A DNA stretch of 12,583 bases from Thermococcus sp. (GCA_027001105.1 JALTMZ010000165.1:1-12583); one strand, 5' to 3'. Positions 1-7,092 are shown, numbered from the stretch's first letter. Notes: generated by a model not told the origin, from the letters alone. Numbers and translations are program-made.

Positions 1-165
1 CCATCATGAAATATGTAAAACTTGTTTATGAGGATTTTCTGATAAAAAAGTTTTGCACCTTTGGTTGCTTTTCTTTTGCCTAATTAAGATTTCAGAATAT
101 AACAATATCCAATTAATCTGAGAATAGACGAAAATCTTTCAATAAAAAGGAGTATAAGGTAAAAA
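1..165. other. Intergenic flank with T-tract terminator signals
   Basis: I see no gene in this stretch. Read on the minus strand, the stop codon of the proline dehydrogenase beta gene is followed at once by a T5 run (complement of 161-165), another T5 run (144-148) and a later T6 run (about 44-49). Oligo-T tracts are the usual intrinsic termination signal in Thermococcales, so the operon probably ends here. No convincing tRNA, C/D-box sRNA or hairpin is visible. The termination call is inferred from base composition only. Confidence 0.4.
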
Positions 166-1305
166 TCATCCCATCTGGAGTGCGGTTTCCCTTAACTCTC
201 CACGCTCAAAGCGATATGGATCATACCATTCAACTGGCAAATCAGTTCTTCCTTTTGTTATCAAATCTGCAAGCATCTCAGCAACAGCTGGAGCCATCAT
301 AAAGCCATGTCCACTAAAGCCGGCAGCAATGTAGAATTCATCAATCTCTTCTATCCTGCCAATTGCTGGGTTTTTATCAGGTGTTTTTGCATAGAACCCC
401 GCCCATGTTCTAAGGATTAAAAGCTCACCAAGAACTGGGATTATCTTTGTAAATGCTTTACCAACTTCTCTTATAAACTCATAAGTAGGTGTTAAATCGT
501 AGGTAGGGCCGTATTCAACCCCTACTCCCCCAATAATACCACCATGTTCTGTTTGGGTTAAATACGCATCGTTATACTTCAATGATATCACCATTGGGTT
601 GATCTGTCCTCCCTTAAGTGGCTGTGTAATAACTCCTTGATGCTTATATGGTTCAATTGGGATTTTAATTGGGATTTTAGCCATTGTGTTAATCAGCTTA
701 GCCCATGCATTTGCGGCATTTACAATAATCCCTGTTTCAATCATGCCTTTATTTGTTTTAACTCCTTTTATCTCACCTTTCTCAACTATTATGTCCTTGG
801 CTTCGGTATATTCAAAAATTTTAGCACCAAGTTTTTCTGCTTCCCTTGCAAACGCAGTTGTGGCAAAGAAGGGGTCAGCTTTTCCATCAGTTGGATTCCA
901 TGATGCTGCAATAACTTCACTCGTGTCCAAAACAGGGACAATCTCTTTAGCCTCTTCTGGAGTTATCAGCCTTGTAGGAACTCCAAATTCGTTCTGGAGC
1001 TTTATATTTTTCTTAAACTCCTTCACTTCCTCATCGTCATAGAGAAGAAATAGATATCCCGTTTGCTTAAATGGAAAACCAAATTCTTCACTGTATTTCT
1101 TCCACAGCTCAACTGAACGCTTCATAACCTTAATGTTGGCTTCATCAGTAAACTGCTGTCTTATTCCAGTTCCGCACCTAAAAGTTGAGCCTGAGCCAAT
1201 GTACTTCTTTTCCAATACTGTAACCTGCTCTCCTCTTTTCGCAAGCTCATAGGCAAGTGTAACTCCAATAATCCCCCCACCAATGATAACAATCTCACTC
1301 CTCAT
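166..1305 (-). CDS. pdhB: Dye-linked L-proline dehydrogenase, beta (catalytic) subunit; DAO-family FAD oxidoreductase
   Basis: This 379-residue protein belongs to the D-amino-acid oxidase/sarcosine oxidase beta family. It opens with a Rossmann ADP-binding motif GGGIIG (residues 9-14) followed by the acidic end of the second strand (VLEKK). The C-terminus carries the family signature GFSGHGFMMAPA before a helix that packs on FAD. In Thermococcales proline dehydrogenase complexes the beta subunit binds FAD and oxidises L-proline to pyrroline-5-carboxylate, passing electrons to the alpha side. Length fits that subunit. The start ATG at 1305 is preceded by GGTGAT with five bases spacing, and the gene overlaps the end of the BFD-like gene by 11 bp, so translation is probably coupled. 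Proline is inferred as substrate from the alpha subunit and the neighbouring symporter; sarcosine, hydroxyproline or another secondary amine is possible. Confidence 0.82.
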   Translation of the reverse strand: MRSEIVIIGGGIIGVTLAYELAKRGEQVTVLEKKYIGSGSTFRCGTGIRQQFTDEANIKVMKRSVELWKKYSEEFGFPFKQTGYLFLLYDDEEVKEFKKNIKLQNEFGVPTRLITPEEAKEIVPVLDTSEVIAASWNPTDGKADPFFATTAFAREAEKLGAKIFEYTEAKDIIVEKGEIKGVKTNKGMIETGIIVNAANAWAKLINTMAKIPIKIPIEPYKHQGVITQPLKGGQINPMVISLKYNDAYLTQTEHGGIIGGVGVEYGPTYDLTPTYEFIREVGKAFTKIIPVLGELLILRTWAGFYAKTPDKNPAIGRIEEIDEFYIAAGFSGHGFMMAPAVAEMLADLITKGRTDLPVEWYDPYRFERGELRETALQMG

Positions 1306-1591
1306 TTGCCATCACCTTCATTTTCACTGGTCTGACTGGCATTCTGGCAGCCGGCAGCTTTATCTCCTTCAAATCCTTCCCTGTCTTCCATGCAATTATC
1401 TGAGCCACTGTGTCAATGCAGTATCTCCCCTGGCAGAAACCCATACCAACATGGGTCAACCTTTTAATTAATTGGATGTCTGTAATCCCTTGGTCAATTA
1501 AGTCAAGAATGTCTTTCAGCGTAACATCACATCCGCAGATAAAAACTTCTTCTGGATTGATCTTTTCCAGATCAATGTTGAGCTTAATCAT
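1295..1591 (-). CDS. BFD-like [2Fe-2S] protein of the proline dehydrogenase complex
   Basis: This 98-residue protein carries a bacterioferritin-associated-ferredoxin-like [2Fe-2S] site: Cys19-x-Cys21 (ICGCD) and Cys53-x4-Cys58 (FCQGRYC), with a short helix between. The CQGRxC form is typical of the C-terminal domain of HcnB/SoxA-type alpha subunits, so this looks like that domain encoded as a separate chain. It probably relays electrons between flavins or out of the complex. The start codon overlaps the alpha stop as ATGA and has its own perfect GGAGGTGAT site, so it is translated independently and is not the product of a recent frameshift. It may correspond to the small PdhX-type subunit of Thermococcus proline dehydrogenases, but I cannot verify that by alignment. 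No ferredoxin-type PdhF gene is present in the cluster. Confidence 0.8.
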   Translation of the reverse strand: MIKLNIDLEKINPEEVFICGCDVTLKDILDLIDQGITDIQLIKRLTHVGMGFCQGRYCIDTVAQIIAWKTGKDLKEIKLPAARMPVRPVKMKVMANEE

Positions 1592-2802
1592 AAAATCACC
1601 TCCTCAAGAAGAGATGCCTTATCCCCAATTTTCTTGAGAAACTCTTCTTTTATTTGATCAACATTGCTTTTGAATCCAAATTCCTTAAGGATATAAGCTC
1701 CAACTAATCTGCCCTCGAGATAGTTCTCGTAACTTCCTTTAATCCAGGAAGCATTTCCAGCTATATAAACTCCGTCAACAATCTCATTTCTTTTGTTCCT
1801 AAGAGGAAGATAACCACCCAGATCTTCCACATATGTTACCTCAGCCCCCACTTGCTGTGCTAAATGAATATCTGGTCTGTATCCTTCAGCGATTACCAAA
1901 GCATCTGTCTCATAGATATTTCCTTCTACATCTACAACCCTCTCAACCTCATTCTCACCTTCTGCTCTTACTATCGGATTTTCAATGAGGGTATAATTTA
2001 AACCATGATTCTCAAATTCCCTGGCAATGTTTTGAGAATTGCCCCCATAGAGTGTTATCTTGTTCCCAGGTTTGACGCCCCAGATGTTTAACAATTCAAG
2101 AACAAAATCCTCTCTAAATACGCCAGGCATCTCGTTGTTCTCAAAGAGAGCGAATTTTGCTATTCCTCCTGTTGAAACGACAACCATCTTAGCTGTAACC
2201 TCTATTAGATCATTTTCCTTATTTGCAACTACAACAAAATAATCTCCGTCACGAAAGACACCAAGAACAGGTGTTCTTGTAAAGGTTTTAACCCTGAGCC
2301 GTTCAACAAGTTCCTTTCTAAATTCCTTTGGTTTTTTGCCATTACTAAGAGGCACGCTCCTCTTCAATAATCCCCATCCTAATTTCCCCTTCTCTTCAAA
2401 AATAACGACATCCAGATCATTCTGAATTTCCAAAGCAGCCCCTAATCCCGCAGCACCGCTGCCAACAATCACAACATCAGTATAATACCTTTCCACTTTA
2501 CCCTTTTCTCCCAAATGTTCCGGCAGAGGCTCCATATAGCTCTGCATTTCAATTTTCATCCCATCCCAAACCTTAATCTTTCTGCCATCATAGTTCCTGA
2601 CACCATTAACAGTTACGAGAACTGGGCCGAAAGTGAATGCCCCCCTTTTTCGCCCATGTCCGCTCAGTGTAATCCATTTTATACCATTTGCAAGCAGTGC
2701 AACGTGAATCGGCTCTCCTTCGTATGCTTCAAGAGACTTCCCCTCAAAATAAATTGTAACTTTCTTAGAAGAATCCTTCTCATACAGATCCAAAGGGCGC
2801 AT
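1588..2802 (-). CDS. pdhA: Dye-linked L-proline dehydrogenase, alpha subunit (FAD/NAD-fold, cysteine-free)
   Basis: This 404-residue protein has two parts. Residues about 14-95 resemble the 2Fe-2S ferredoxin-like domain at the start of SoxA/HcnA-type subunits (GEPIHVALLANGI, RKRGAFTFGP, VTVNG). Residues about 107-375 form a pyridine-nucleotide-disulphide-oxidoreductase fold with GSGAAG at 114-119 and a late FAD motif (VDGVYIAGNAS). The whole chain contains no cysteine, so the N-terminal domain cannot hold an iron-sulphur cluster. Together with the next gene it adds up to about 500 residues, the size I recall for single-chain alpha subunits. The start at 2802 follows GGTGAT by three bases. The gene has its own TATA box and follows the symporter by 109 bp. 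The role is inferred to be electron transfer and assembly with the beta subunit. Confidence 0.8.
   Translation of the reverse strand: MRPLDLYEKDSSKKVTIYFEGKSLEAYEGEPIHVALLANGIKWITLSGHGRKRGAFTFGPVLVTVNGVRNYDGRKIKVWDGMKIEMQSYMEPLPEHLGEKGKVERYYTDVVIVGSGAAGLGAALEIQNDLDVVIFEEKGKLGWGLLKRSVPLSNGKKPKEFRKELVERLRVKTFTRTPVLGVFRDGDYFVVVANKENDLIEVTAKMVVVSTGGIAKFALFENNEMPGVFREDFVLELLNIWGVKPGNKITLYGGNSQNIAREFENHGLNYTLIENPIVRAEGENEVERVVDVEGNIYETDALVIAEGYRPDIHLAQQVGAEVTYVEDLGGYLPLRNKRNEIVDGVYIAGNASWIKGSYENYLEGRLVGAYILKEFGFKSNVDQIKEEFLKKIGDKASLLEEVIL
1595..1603 (-). promoter_or_regulatory. Strong ribosome binding site of the BFD-like gene
   Basis: Minus-strand GGAGGTGAT lies three bases before the ATG at 1591, inside the alpha-subunit coding sequence. 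A full-strength site here shows that the BFD-like domain is a separately initiated protein. Confidence 0.8.
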
Positions 2803-2850
2803 GATATCACCTTCTTTAGCTTAATCCCATATTGTAGAACTCTCTGAGAC

Positions 2851-2859
2851 TTATAAACC
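2851..2859 (-). promoter_or_regulatory. TATA box for the pdhA operon
   Basis: Minus-strand GGTTTATAA is centred about 52 bp before the alpha-subunit ATG. A start site about 25 bp downstream would give a leader of about 27 nt that includes the GGTGAT ribosome site. The dehydrogenase genes can therefore be transcribed separately from the symporter upstream. No operator was recognised. Confidence 0.6.
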
Positions 2860-2886
2860 TTAATGTTGAAACTAAAGGTTTTAAAC

Positions 2887-2899
2887 AAAAAGTTAAAAA
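2887..2899 (-). terminator. Double T5 tract downstream of the symporter
   Basis: On the minus strand, two T5 runs (complement of 2895-2899 and 2887-2891) follow the symporter stop codon by 12-25 bp, just before the pdhA promoter. This fits the oligo-T termination seen in Thermococcales. Some read-through into the dehydrogenase genes is possible. Confidence 0.5.
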
Positions 2900-2911
2900 C
2901 AGAATGAAGAA

Positions 2912-4519
2912 TCAAGCAAACCCTCTGGCTTTGATAAACTCTGCAACATTTTCAATTTGGCTCTTTGCCCTCGCCTCCATGACCTTCCTGCCACCTTCTT
3001 GCACTGGAACCTTCTTGAAAATCTGCTCATGAAGCTTAACAACATCTTCTGGTGGCTTCGTTAATAGGCTGATAATGATTATTATAAACAGTGTGACAAA
3101 GAAGTTTATGAAGAACACTGGAACGCCATTGAAGATTGATCCAAGGGTTCCAAAGAATCCCGGGGCATTTGGATTGAATGCCCAGCCATAAATCTTTGAC
3201 TCAAGGATGACCTCAGAGATTAAACCGTATGCCATCCCTATAATTCCAGCCTCTTTTGTAACCCTCTTCCACCAAAGACTTAGGGTTAATATTGGACCAA
3301 ATCCAACAGCCAAGCCGCCCCATGCAGTCGCAACCATACCGTAGATGAACTTGCTTCCCGTTAATGCTCCATAGAGAGCAAAGATTGCAACGCCTAAGAC
3401 AACTATTCTACCAATGTTGACTATCTGCTTCTTCCCAAGCTCCTTTCCAAGAACTTTGTGATACAGATCTCTCGTAACCGCTGAAGAAGCAACCAGCAAT
3501 TGAGAGTCAGCAGTACTCATTATTGCTGAAATTATACCTGCAATTACAAATCCAGCTAGCCAGGAGGGCATGAGCTCAACAGCCATTGCAGGAATGACTC
3601 TCTCTGGATCACTGACTTGTAAAATACCTGCCTTCACCATAGCATATCCGAGGAATCCAGCAAAGAATGCACCCCAAAGCACGATAATTGTCCATATGCC
3701 GCTGATGAATATACCAGGCCTCCTGAGCTTCCTTGGATCTTCAACACTCATGTATCTTGTGACTATGTGAGGCTGACCAAGATAACCCACGATCCATGAA
3801 GCATAACCGATGGCAAAAATCAATGCAGCAAACCCGACAGCGCCTCCGAATGGATGCAGCTTTGCAGGCTCCATGTATTGGGTTGCCTTTTCAAGCCCGC
3901 CAATCTTTGCAAGGGCCAAAATAGGCACTATGATAAGTGTCAGCAGCATAAACAGCGCCTGCACTACATCTGTCCAGACAACTGCAAAGAATCCTCCCGT
4001 AATAACATAGGCGGTCAGTATAATCACAGTTATTAAGATACCGGTGTTTACACTGATGTCAAACGCCTGGGCTAAGGCTTTTCCACCAGCTGCAAATTGT
4101 GCTGCTACATAAGCTGTCATGAAAACCAATATAATCGCAGCACCAAGGATTCTAATCAGCTTTGTATCATCCTTAAGCCTCGCCTCCAAGTAGTCTGGGA
4201 CTGTAATTGCCCTGAATTTACCTGCATAAATTCTCAATCTTGGCCCAATCAGTACATAGTCTGCCAAGGTTCCAAAGAGACATCCAATTGCCGCCCAAAA
4301 TGCACCCAAACCCGCTTTAAATGCACTTCCTGGATAACCAAGCATCAGCCAGCCAGAGAAGTCACTTGCTTTATCACTGAGAGCAGCAGCAAGAATGTGG
4401 ACTTTTCTCCCACCAACGAAATACTGATCTTCGGTTTTTGTAAATCTGTTTGCCCACCAGCCGATATATGCCAAAAGGGCCAAGTATGCCAAGAAACCAA
4501 TCAGTATGCCAGCGTTCAT
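2912..4519 (-). CDS. putP: Sodium/proline symporter, SSS family (PutP-like)
   Basis: This 535-residue integral membrane protein is a sodium:solute symporter that most resembles PutP. The first helices carry FVGGRKVHILAAALSDKASDFSGWLMLGYPG (split here as FVGGRKVHI at 34-42 and DFSGWLMLG at 53-61), matching the PutP ASDMSGWLLMGLPG segment whose Asp and Ser residues act in Na+ coupling and proline binding. The Na2-site serine/threonine pair of PutP is present as Ser335-Thr336 in IMSTADSQLL. About 12-13 hydrophobic segments are visible, with a charged cytosolic C-terminal tail after residue 487. The start has a purine-rich GGGGGGTAAGAG leader and overlaps the stop of the upstream small gene as ATGA. 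Position next to a proline dehydrogenase supports L-proline import, but specificity is inferred. Confidence 0.88.
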   Translation of the reverse strand: MNAGILIGFLAYLALLAYIGWWANRFTKTEDQYFVGGRKVHILAAALSDKASDFSGWLMLGYPGSAFKAGLGAFWAAIGCLFGTLADYVLIGPRLRIYAGKFRAITVPDYLEARLKDDTKLIRILGAAIILVFMTAYVAAQFAAGGKALAQAFDISVNTGILITVIILTAYVITGGFFAVVWTDVVQALFMLLTLIIVPILALAKIGGLEKATQYMEPAKLHPFGGAVGFAALIFAIGYASWIVGYLGQPHIVTRYMSVEDPRKLRRPGIFISGIWTIIVLWGAFFAGFLGYAMVKAGILQVSDPERVIPAMAVELMPSWLAGFVIAGIISAIMSTADSQLLVASSAVTRDLYHKVLGKELGKKQIVNIGRIVVLGVAIFALYGALTGSKFIYGMVATAWGGLAVGFGPILTLSLWWKRVTKEAGIIGMAYGLISEVILESKIYGWAFNPNAPGFFGTLGSIFNGVPVFFINFFVTLFIIIIISLLTKPPEDVVKLHEQIFKKVPVQEGGRKVMEARAKSQIENVAEFIKARGFA

Positions 4520-4692
4520 CTCTTACCCCCCTCAAGCTCTTTTAGCAGCTCCTCGTCGTATGCCAGTATTTCATCGTCTACATAGTATTCTTTGCCTGTT
4601 ATTTTGTCCCAAAAGCCATACAGCACCATCACTAAAATCCCTAAAAGAGTGGGTACAATCAATGTTGCCCAAGCAGCGCCACTAAGGCCCAT
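4516..4692 (-). CDS. Small single-helix accessory protein of the symporter
   Basis: This 58-residue protein has one hydrophobic segment (residues about 8-27) followed by an acidic, charged cytosolic tail (ITGKEYYVDDEILAYDEELLKELEGGKR would be residues 31-58, rich in Glu and Asp). Small proteins of this layout occur immediately upstream of SSS-family transporters in archaea and bacteria and are annotated as symporter small accessory proteins. I chose the ATG at 4692 because GGAGGTGA sits six bases before it; the longer reading frame from 4743 lacks a ribosome site and starts with an unlikely Cys-rich peptide. The stop overlaps the symporter start (ATGA), so the two are probably made in a fixed ratio. 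Its role in stability or gating is inferred. Confidence 0.75.
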   Translation of the reverse strand: MGLSGAAWATLIVPTLLGILVMVLYGFWDKITGKEYYVDDEILAYDEELLKELEGGKR

Positions 4693-4757
4693 TTTTTTCA
4701 CCTCCAATAACTTGATGCAGCAACAATGTACTGCAATTTTCATTTATACACTTTACG

Positions 4758-4767
4758 TATATAAAAC
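4758..4767 (-). promoter_or_regulatory. TATA box for the symporter operon
   Basis: Minus-strand TTTTATATAC is centred about 70 bp before the small accessory gene start, giving an expected transcription start near 4737 and a leader of about 45 nt containing GGAGGTGA. The promoter diverges from that of the gene starting at 4847. Confidence 0.6.
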
Positions 4768-4846
4768 TAACGCCGCACAAAATTTGGATATGTGCAACAG
4801 ATTTTTATGAATTATACTTCATCAATTAGTGTTATAAGCAAGGAGT

Positions 4847-5329
4847 ATGTTAAACTGTTATGGGGATGGTCAAATGGGAATCGCAACGGTTAAAGTCATG
4901 AAGCCAGTATTTAAACCAAAAGATAAAAGGAATGCAAAATTTGTTCTCTACCCTTACAGAATATACCACATAAAACTCTTTTACAAACGTCTAAAAATGT
5001 CCGATAGAGTCATGGACTATTTTGCATATGTTGACTGCTACCGTTTTGGAGTTGAAAGAGGAGACGGTATTATAGACATCCAAGAGTGGAAAGTCTCAGA
5101 AGATGCAATTATGCCATCGAATATAACAGAGGAGGAAGCAAAACAAAAAGCAGTAGAGAGTGCATTTAATTGGGGAAACCTGATGGTCATAAGCTGGTGG
5201 ACGCCAAAAGTGGAGGTAGTAAAAGAAGTGAAAGCATACAAAGTATTCTGGATATTTAAAGAAGATGAAGAAGTCTATGTGATGGATAGTCTAACCGGAG
5301 ACAAGTTTAAATTCAAAGACTTAATGTAA
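4847..5329 (+). CDS. Uncharacterised protein with weak PepSY-like C-terminus
   Basis: I do not recognise this protein of up to 160 residues. No signal peptide or membrane helix is evident. The middle is rich in aromatic residues (FVLYPYRIYHIKLFYKRL, then YFAYVDCYRFGVERGDG). The last 60 residues read like a PepSY-type module: a helix ITEEEAKQKAVESA followed by strands VEVVKEVKAYKVFWIF and a final VYVMDSLTGDKFKF, resembling the usual '..Y.V.....G..YVDA.TGK.' ending. That comparison is by eye and weak. The start is uncertain: the ATG at 4847 has AAGGAGT directly touching it, which is too close for a normal ribosome site, while ATG 4874 (nine residues in) has GGGATGGT at a better distance. It ends 5 bp from the convergent GTPase gene. 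Confidence 0.65.
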   Translation: MLNCYGDGQMGIATVKVMKPVFKPKDKRNAKFVLYPYRIYHIKLFYKRLKMSDRVMDYFAYVDCYRFGVERGDGIIDIQEWKVSEDAIMPSNITEEEAKQKAVESAFNWGNLMVISWWTPKVEVVKEVKAYKVFWIFKEDEEVYVMDSLTGDKFKFKDLM

Positions 5330-5334
5330 CGATA

Positions 5335-6498
5335 TCACCGTGCATGAATCTCAACTATATCGCCATCCTCTAATACATGGTCAGCTCCAACCCTCTGCCC
5401 TGGGAATTTCACACTTTTACCCCATACCCTTGCATATTTGAATTTCTTGGCAAAATCCTTGTGAATTCTCTTTGCAACATCCAAAACAGTTGCACCTTTC
5501 TTAAGAGCAATTGGAGGATAAGCCGGTTCCTCTCCTGGAGATTTTGTGAAAACTCTAATTATATCAGCCAGCTCATAGAGAGCATCCTTAACTGCGTCAA
5601 TGTTTATCCCCTTCTTTGCCGAAACGGGAACTATTTTAAAGCGATCCCCATATTCTCTAACCAATTTTTCGTAGTTTTCTCTGCTTCCAGGGGCATCTCC
5701 CTTATTTGCAATAATTATTGCTCTCCTCCATACTAAACTCTCATCCAGAGCATCAGCGAACTCTTCAAGCGTTACCGGTTCTTTAACTGTTATCTCAGCA
5801 GAGTGAATTTTCTCCTCGCGGAGCATTTTCATGACTTCTTCGATATCACCTTTAATGTTCTCCTGCCCGTTAATTACAATTCCCCCATAGGGCATCTTCT
5901 TGATCTCAATTCTGGGTCTCCTCTTGTTGATTTTAATTCCTGCTCTTTCAAACTCTTTTAGAATTATCTCCATCTGTCTGATGGGGTCTTGAGAGAGATC
6001 AATAACAATAGCAATTGCATCAGCATTTCTAATCACAGCCAAAAGCTGAGTTCCCATGCCTTTTCCCAATGACGCACCTTCAACTAAACCGGGAACTTCA
6101 ACCAGCTGGATTTGAACATCTTTGTGTTTCATCATTCCTGGAATTGGCTCAACAGTTGTGAATGGATAATCAGCAACATCAGTATCTACTCCAGTAAGTT
6201 GCCTTAGAAGAGATGATTTACCTACATTCGGCAGACCAGCAAGGACTATTTGGGCTGCACCTTCTTTTTTAACACTGAAAGAATACCCACCTCCCTTTCT
6301 CTGAGCTTGTTGCTTTTCAAGCTCCTTTCTAAGCTCTGCTAATCTTCGCTTTATTTGGAGTCTGAGCTTTTCTGTTCCTTTATGCTTTGGAACAGTTGCA
6401 TACATTTTTTCAAGTGCTTTGATTTTTTCTGCGATTGTTTTTGCATTCCTATATTCCTCTTCTGCCGCAAGATACTCTGCTGTAACGTTGGTCGGCAT
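5335..6498 (-). CDS. DRG-type OBG-family GTPase with C-terminal TGS domain
   Basis: This 387-residue GTP-binding protein matches the archaeal DRG (developmentally regulated GTP-binding) group. It has an N-terminal helical region (residues 1-70, basic and Glu-rich), then a GTPase domain with G1 GLPNVGKSS (88-96), G2-region YPFTTVEP, G3 as EVPGL (134-138), G4 NKGD (265-268) and G5 SAKKG (293-297), and a TGS domain from about 315 to the end (VLDVAKRIHKDF, VGADHVLEDGDIVEI). Family members bind ribosomes or RNA and act in translation-related control; the exact archaeal role is not settled. G3 has Glu where DxPG is usual. I chose ATG 6498 because GAGGTGA lies four bases before it; the GTG at 6507 is part of that ribosome site and is not a start. 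Confidence 0.9.
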   Translation of the reverse strand: MPTNVTAEYLAAEEEYRNAKTIAEKIKALEKMYATVPKHKGTEKLRLQIKRRLAELRKELEKQQAQRKGGGYSFSVKKEGAAQIVLAGLPNVGKSSLLRQLTGVDTDVADYPFTTVEPIPGMMKHKDVQIQLVEVPGLVEGASLGKGMGTQLLAVIRNADAIAIVIDLSQDPIRQMEIILKEFERAGIKINKRRPRIEIKKMPYGGIVINGQENIKGDIEEVMKMLREEKIHSAEITVKEPVTLEEFADALDESLVWRRAIIIANKGDAPGSRENYEKLVREYGDRFKIVPVSAKKGINIDAVKDALYELADIIRVFTKSPGEEPAYPPIALKKGATVLDVAKRIHKDFAKKFKYARVWGKSVKFPGQRVGADHVLEDGDIVEIHAR

Positions 6499-6550
6499 AA
6501 AAGTCACCTCTTTAAAAACGCTACTCTCGCCATTAGATGTTAATGGAGTG

Positions 6551-6561
6551 ATTTTATAAAG
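6551..6561 (-). promoter_or_regulatory. TATA box for the DRG GTPase gene
   Basis: Minus-strand CTTTATAAAAT is centred about 58 bp before the GTPase ATG, predicting a leader of about 33 nt. It lies about 47 bp from the TATA box of the divergent lrp-type gene, so the two promoters share one short intergenic region. Confidence 0.55.
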
Positions 6562-6598
6562 ATATGGTTCTCATGTACCTCGTTCAAATATCATCAAA

Positions 6599-6606
6599 TT
6601 TATATA
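6599..6606 (+). promoter_or_regulatory. TATA box for the Lrp-type regulator gene
   Basis: TTTATATA is centred 34 bp before the ATG at 6637. The predicted transcription start (about 6626-6630) leaves a very short leader, which may contain only part of the GGGGTGG ribosome-site-like sequence. Confidence 0.65.
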
Positions 6607-6612
6607 CTTTGC

Positions 6613-6625
6613 CGAAAAATTTTAG
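6613..6625 (+). promoter_or_regulatory. Candidate autoregulatory Lrp/FL11 operator
   Basis: CGAAAAATTTTAG is a 13-bp near-palindrome between the TATA box and the start codon. From memory, Pyrococcus FL11 prefers TGAAA-N3-TTTCA; this site matches the inner seven of those ten specified positions. Binding here would block RNA polymerase, as reported for P. furiosus LrpA at its own promoter. The call is an inference from one site. Confidence 0.3.
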
Positions 6626-6636
6626 AGGGGTGGAAG

Positions 6637-7092
6637 ATGGTGAGGGCTACTCTTGATGATACTGACAAAAAAATTTTGGGAATACTTCAGAAGAACAGCC
6701 GAACTCCCCTGAGGGAAATTTCTAAAGCAGTTGGTCTGGCTGAATCGACGATTTACGAAAGGATAAAGAAGCTTAAAGAAAATGGCGTGATCAAAAAGTT
6801 TACTGTAATTCTTGACCCCGAGGCACTTGGATTCACAATGCTGTCGTTTGTCCTAATTAAAGCAAAAGCTGGAAAATACGCTTATGTTGCCAAAGAACTC
6901 GTCAAATACCCTGAAATTGTGGAAATTTATGAGACTACTGGGGACTATGATATGATAGTTAAAATTAGAACAAGAGGAAGTGAAGAGCTTAATGAGTTCC
7001 TTGACAAAATTGGAGAGATTGATGGCGTTGAGGCGACGCACACAATGGTAGTTCTGAAGGTACATAAAGAAACTACGGAGCTTCCCCTCTAA
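6637..7092 (+). CDS. Lrp/AsnC-family feast/famine transcription regulator, FL11-like
   Basis: This 151-residue protein has the two domains of the Lrp/AsnC family. Residues 5-55 form the helix-turn-helix (LDDTDKKILGILQKN, then GLAESTIYERIKKLKENGVIKKFT with the recognition helix at STIYERIKKL). Residues 65-145 form the RAM ligand-binding domain (VLIKAKAG, YETTGDYDMIVKIRT, THTMVVLKVHKETTELPL). The sequence closely resembles P. horikoshii FL11, a regulator reported to respond to lysine and to switch between octamer and dimer assemblies. The GDYD turn that contributes to ligand binding is intact. The ATG at 6637 follows GGGGTGG. It is divergent from the GTPase gene and has its own promoter. Control of the proline locus is conceivable but nothing in the sequence demonstrates it. 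Confidence 0.9.
   Translation: MVRATLDDTDKKILGILQKNSRTPLREISKAVGLAESTIYERIKKLKENGVIKKFTVILDPEALGFTMLSFVLIKAKAGKYAYVAKELVKYPEIVEIYETTGDYDMIVKIRTRGSEELNEFLDKIGEIDGVEATHTMVVLKVHKETTELPL

Noticed and set aside
28..48. A possible C/D-box sRNA in the left flank (ATGAGGA ... CTGATAA).
   Set aside because: Only one poor C-like and one D-like box are visible; the second box pair and guide spacing needed for an archaeal C/D sRNA are missing.
637..1042. Plus-strand open frames opposite the proline dehydrogenase beta gene, and similar long frames opposite the symporter, GTPase and OsmC genes.
   Set aside because: Their translations have no family motifs, are low-complexity or Cys/Ser/Phe-rich, lack ribosome sites and lie wholly inside well-supported genes.
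1588..1603. The break between the alpha subunit and the BFD-like gene as a frameshift or sequencing error in one gene.
   Set aside because: The second gene has its own ATG in an ATGA overlap and a perfect GGAGGTGAT at the correct distance, which a random frameshift would not produce.
4693..4743. N-terminal extension of the symporter accessory protein to the ATG at 4743.
   Set aside because: The extension has no ribosome site, would lie almost at the predicted transcription start, and encodes an unlikely Cys-rich peptide. The ATG at 4692 has an excellent ribosome site.
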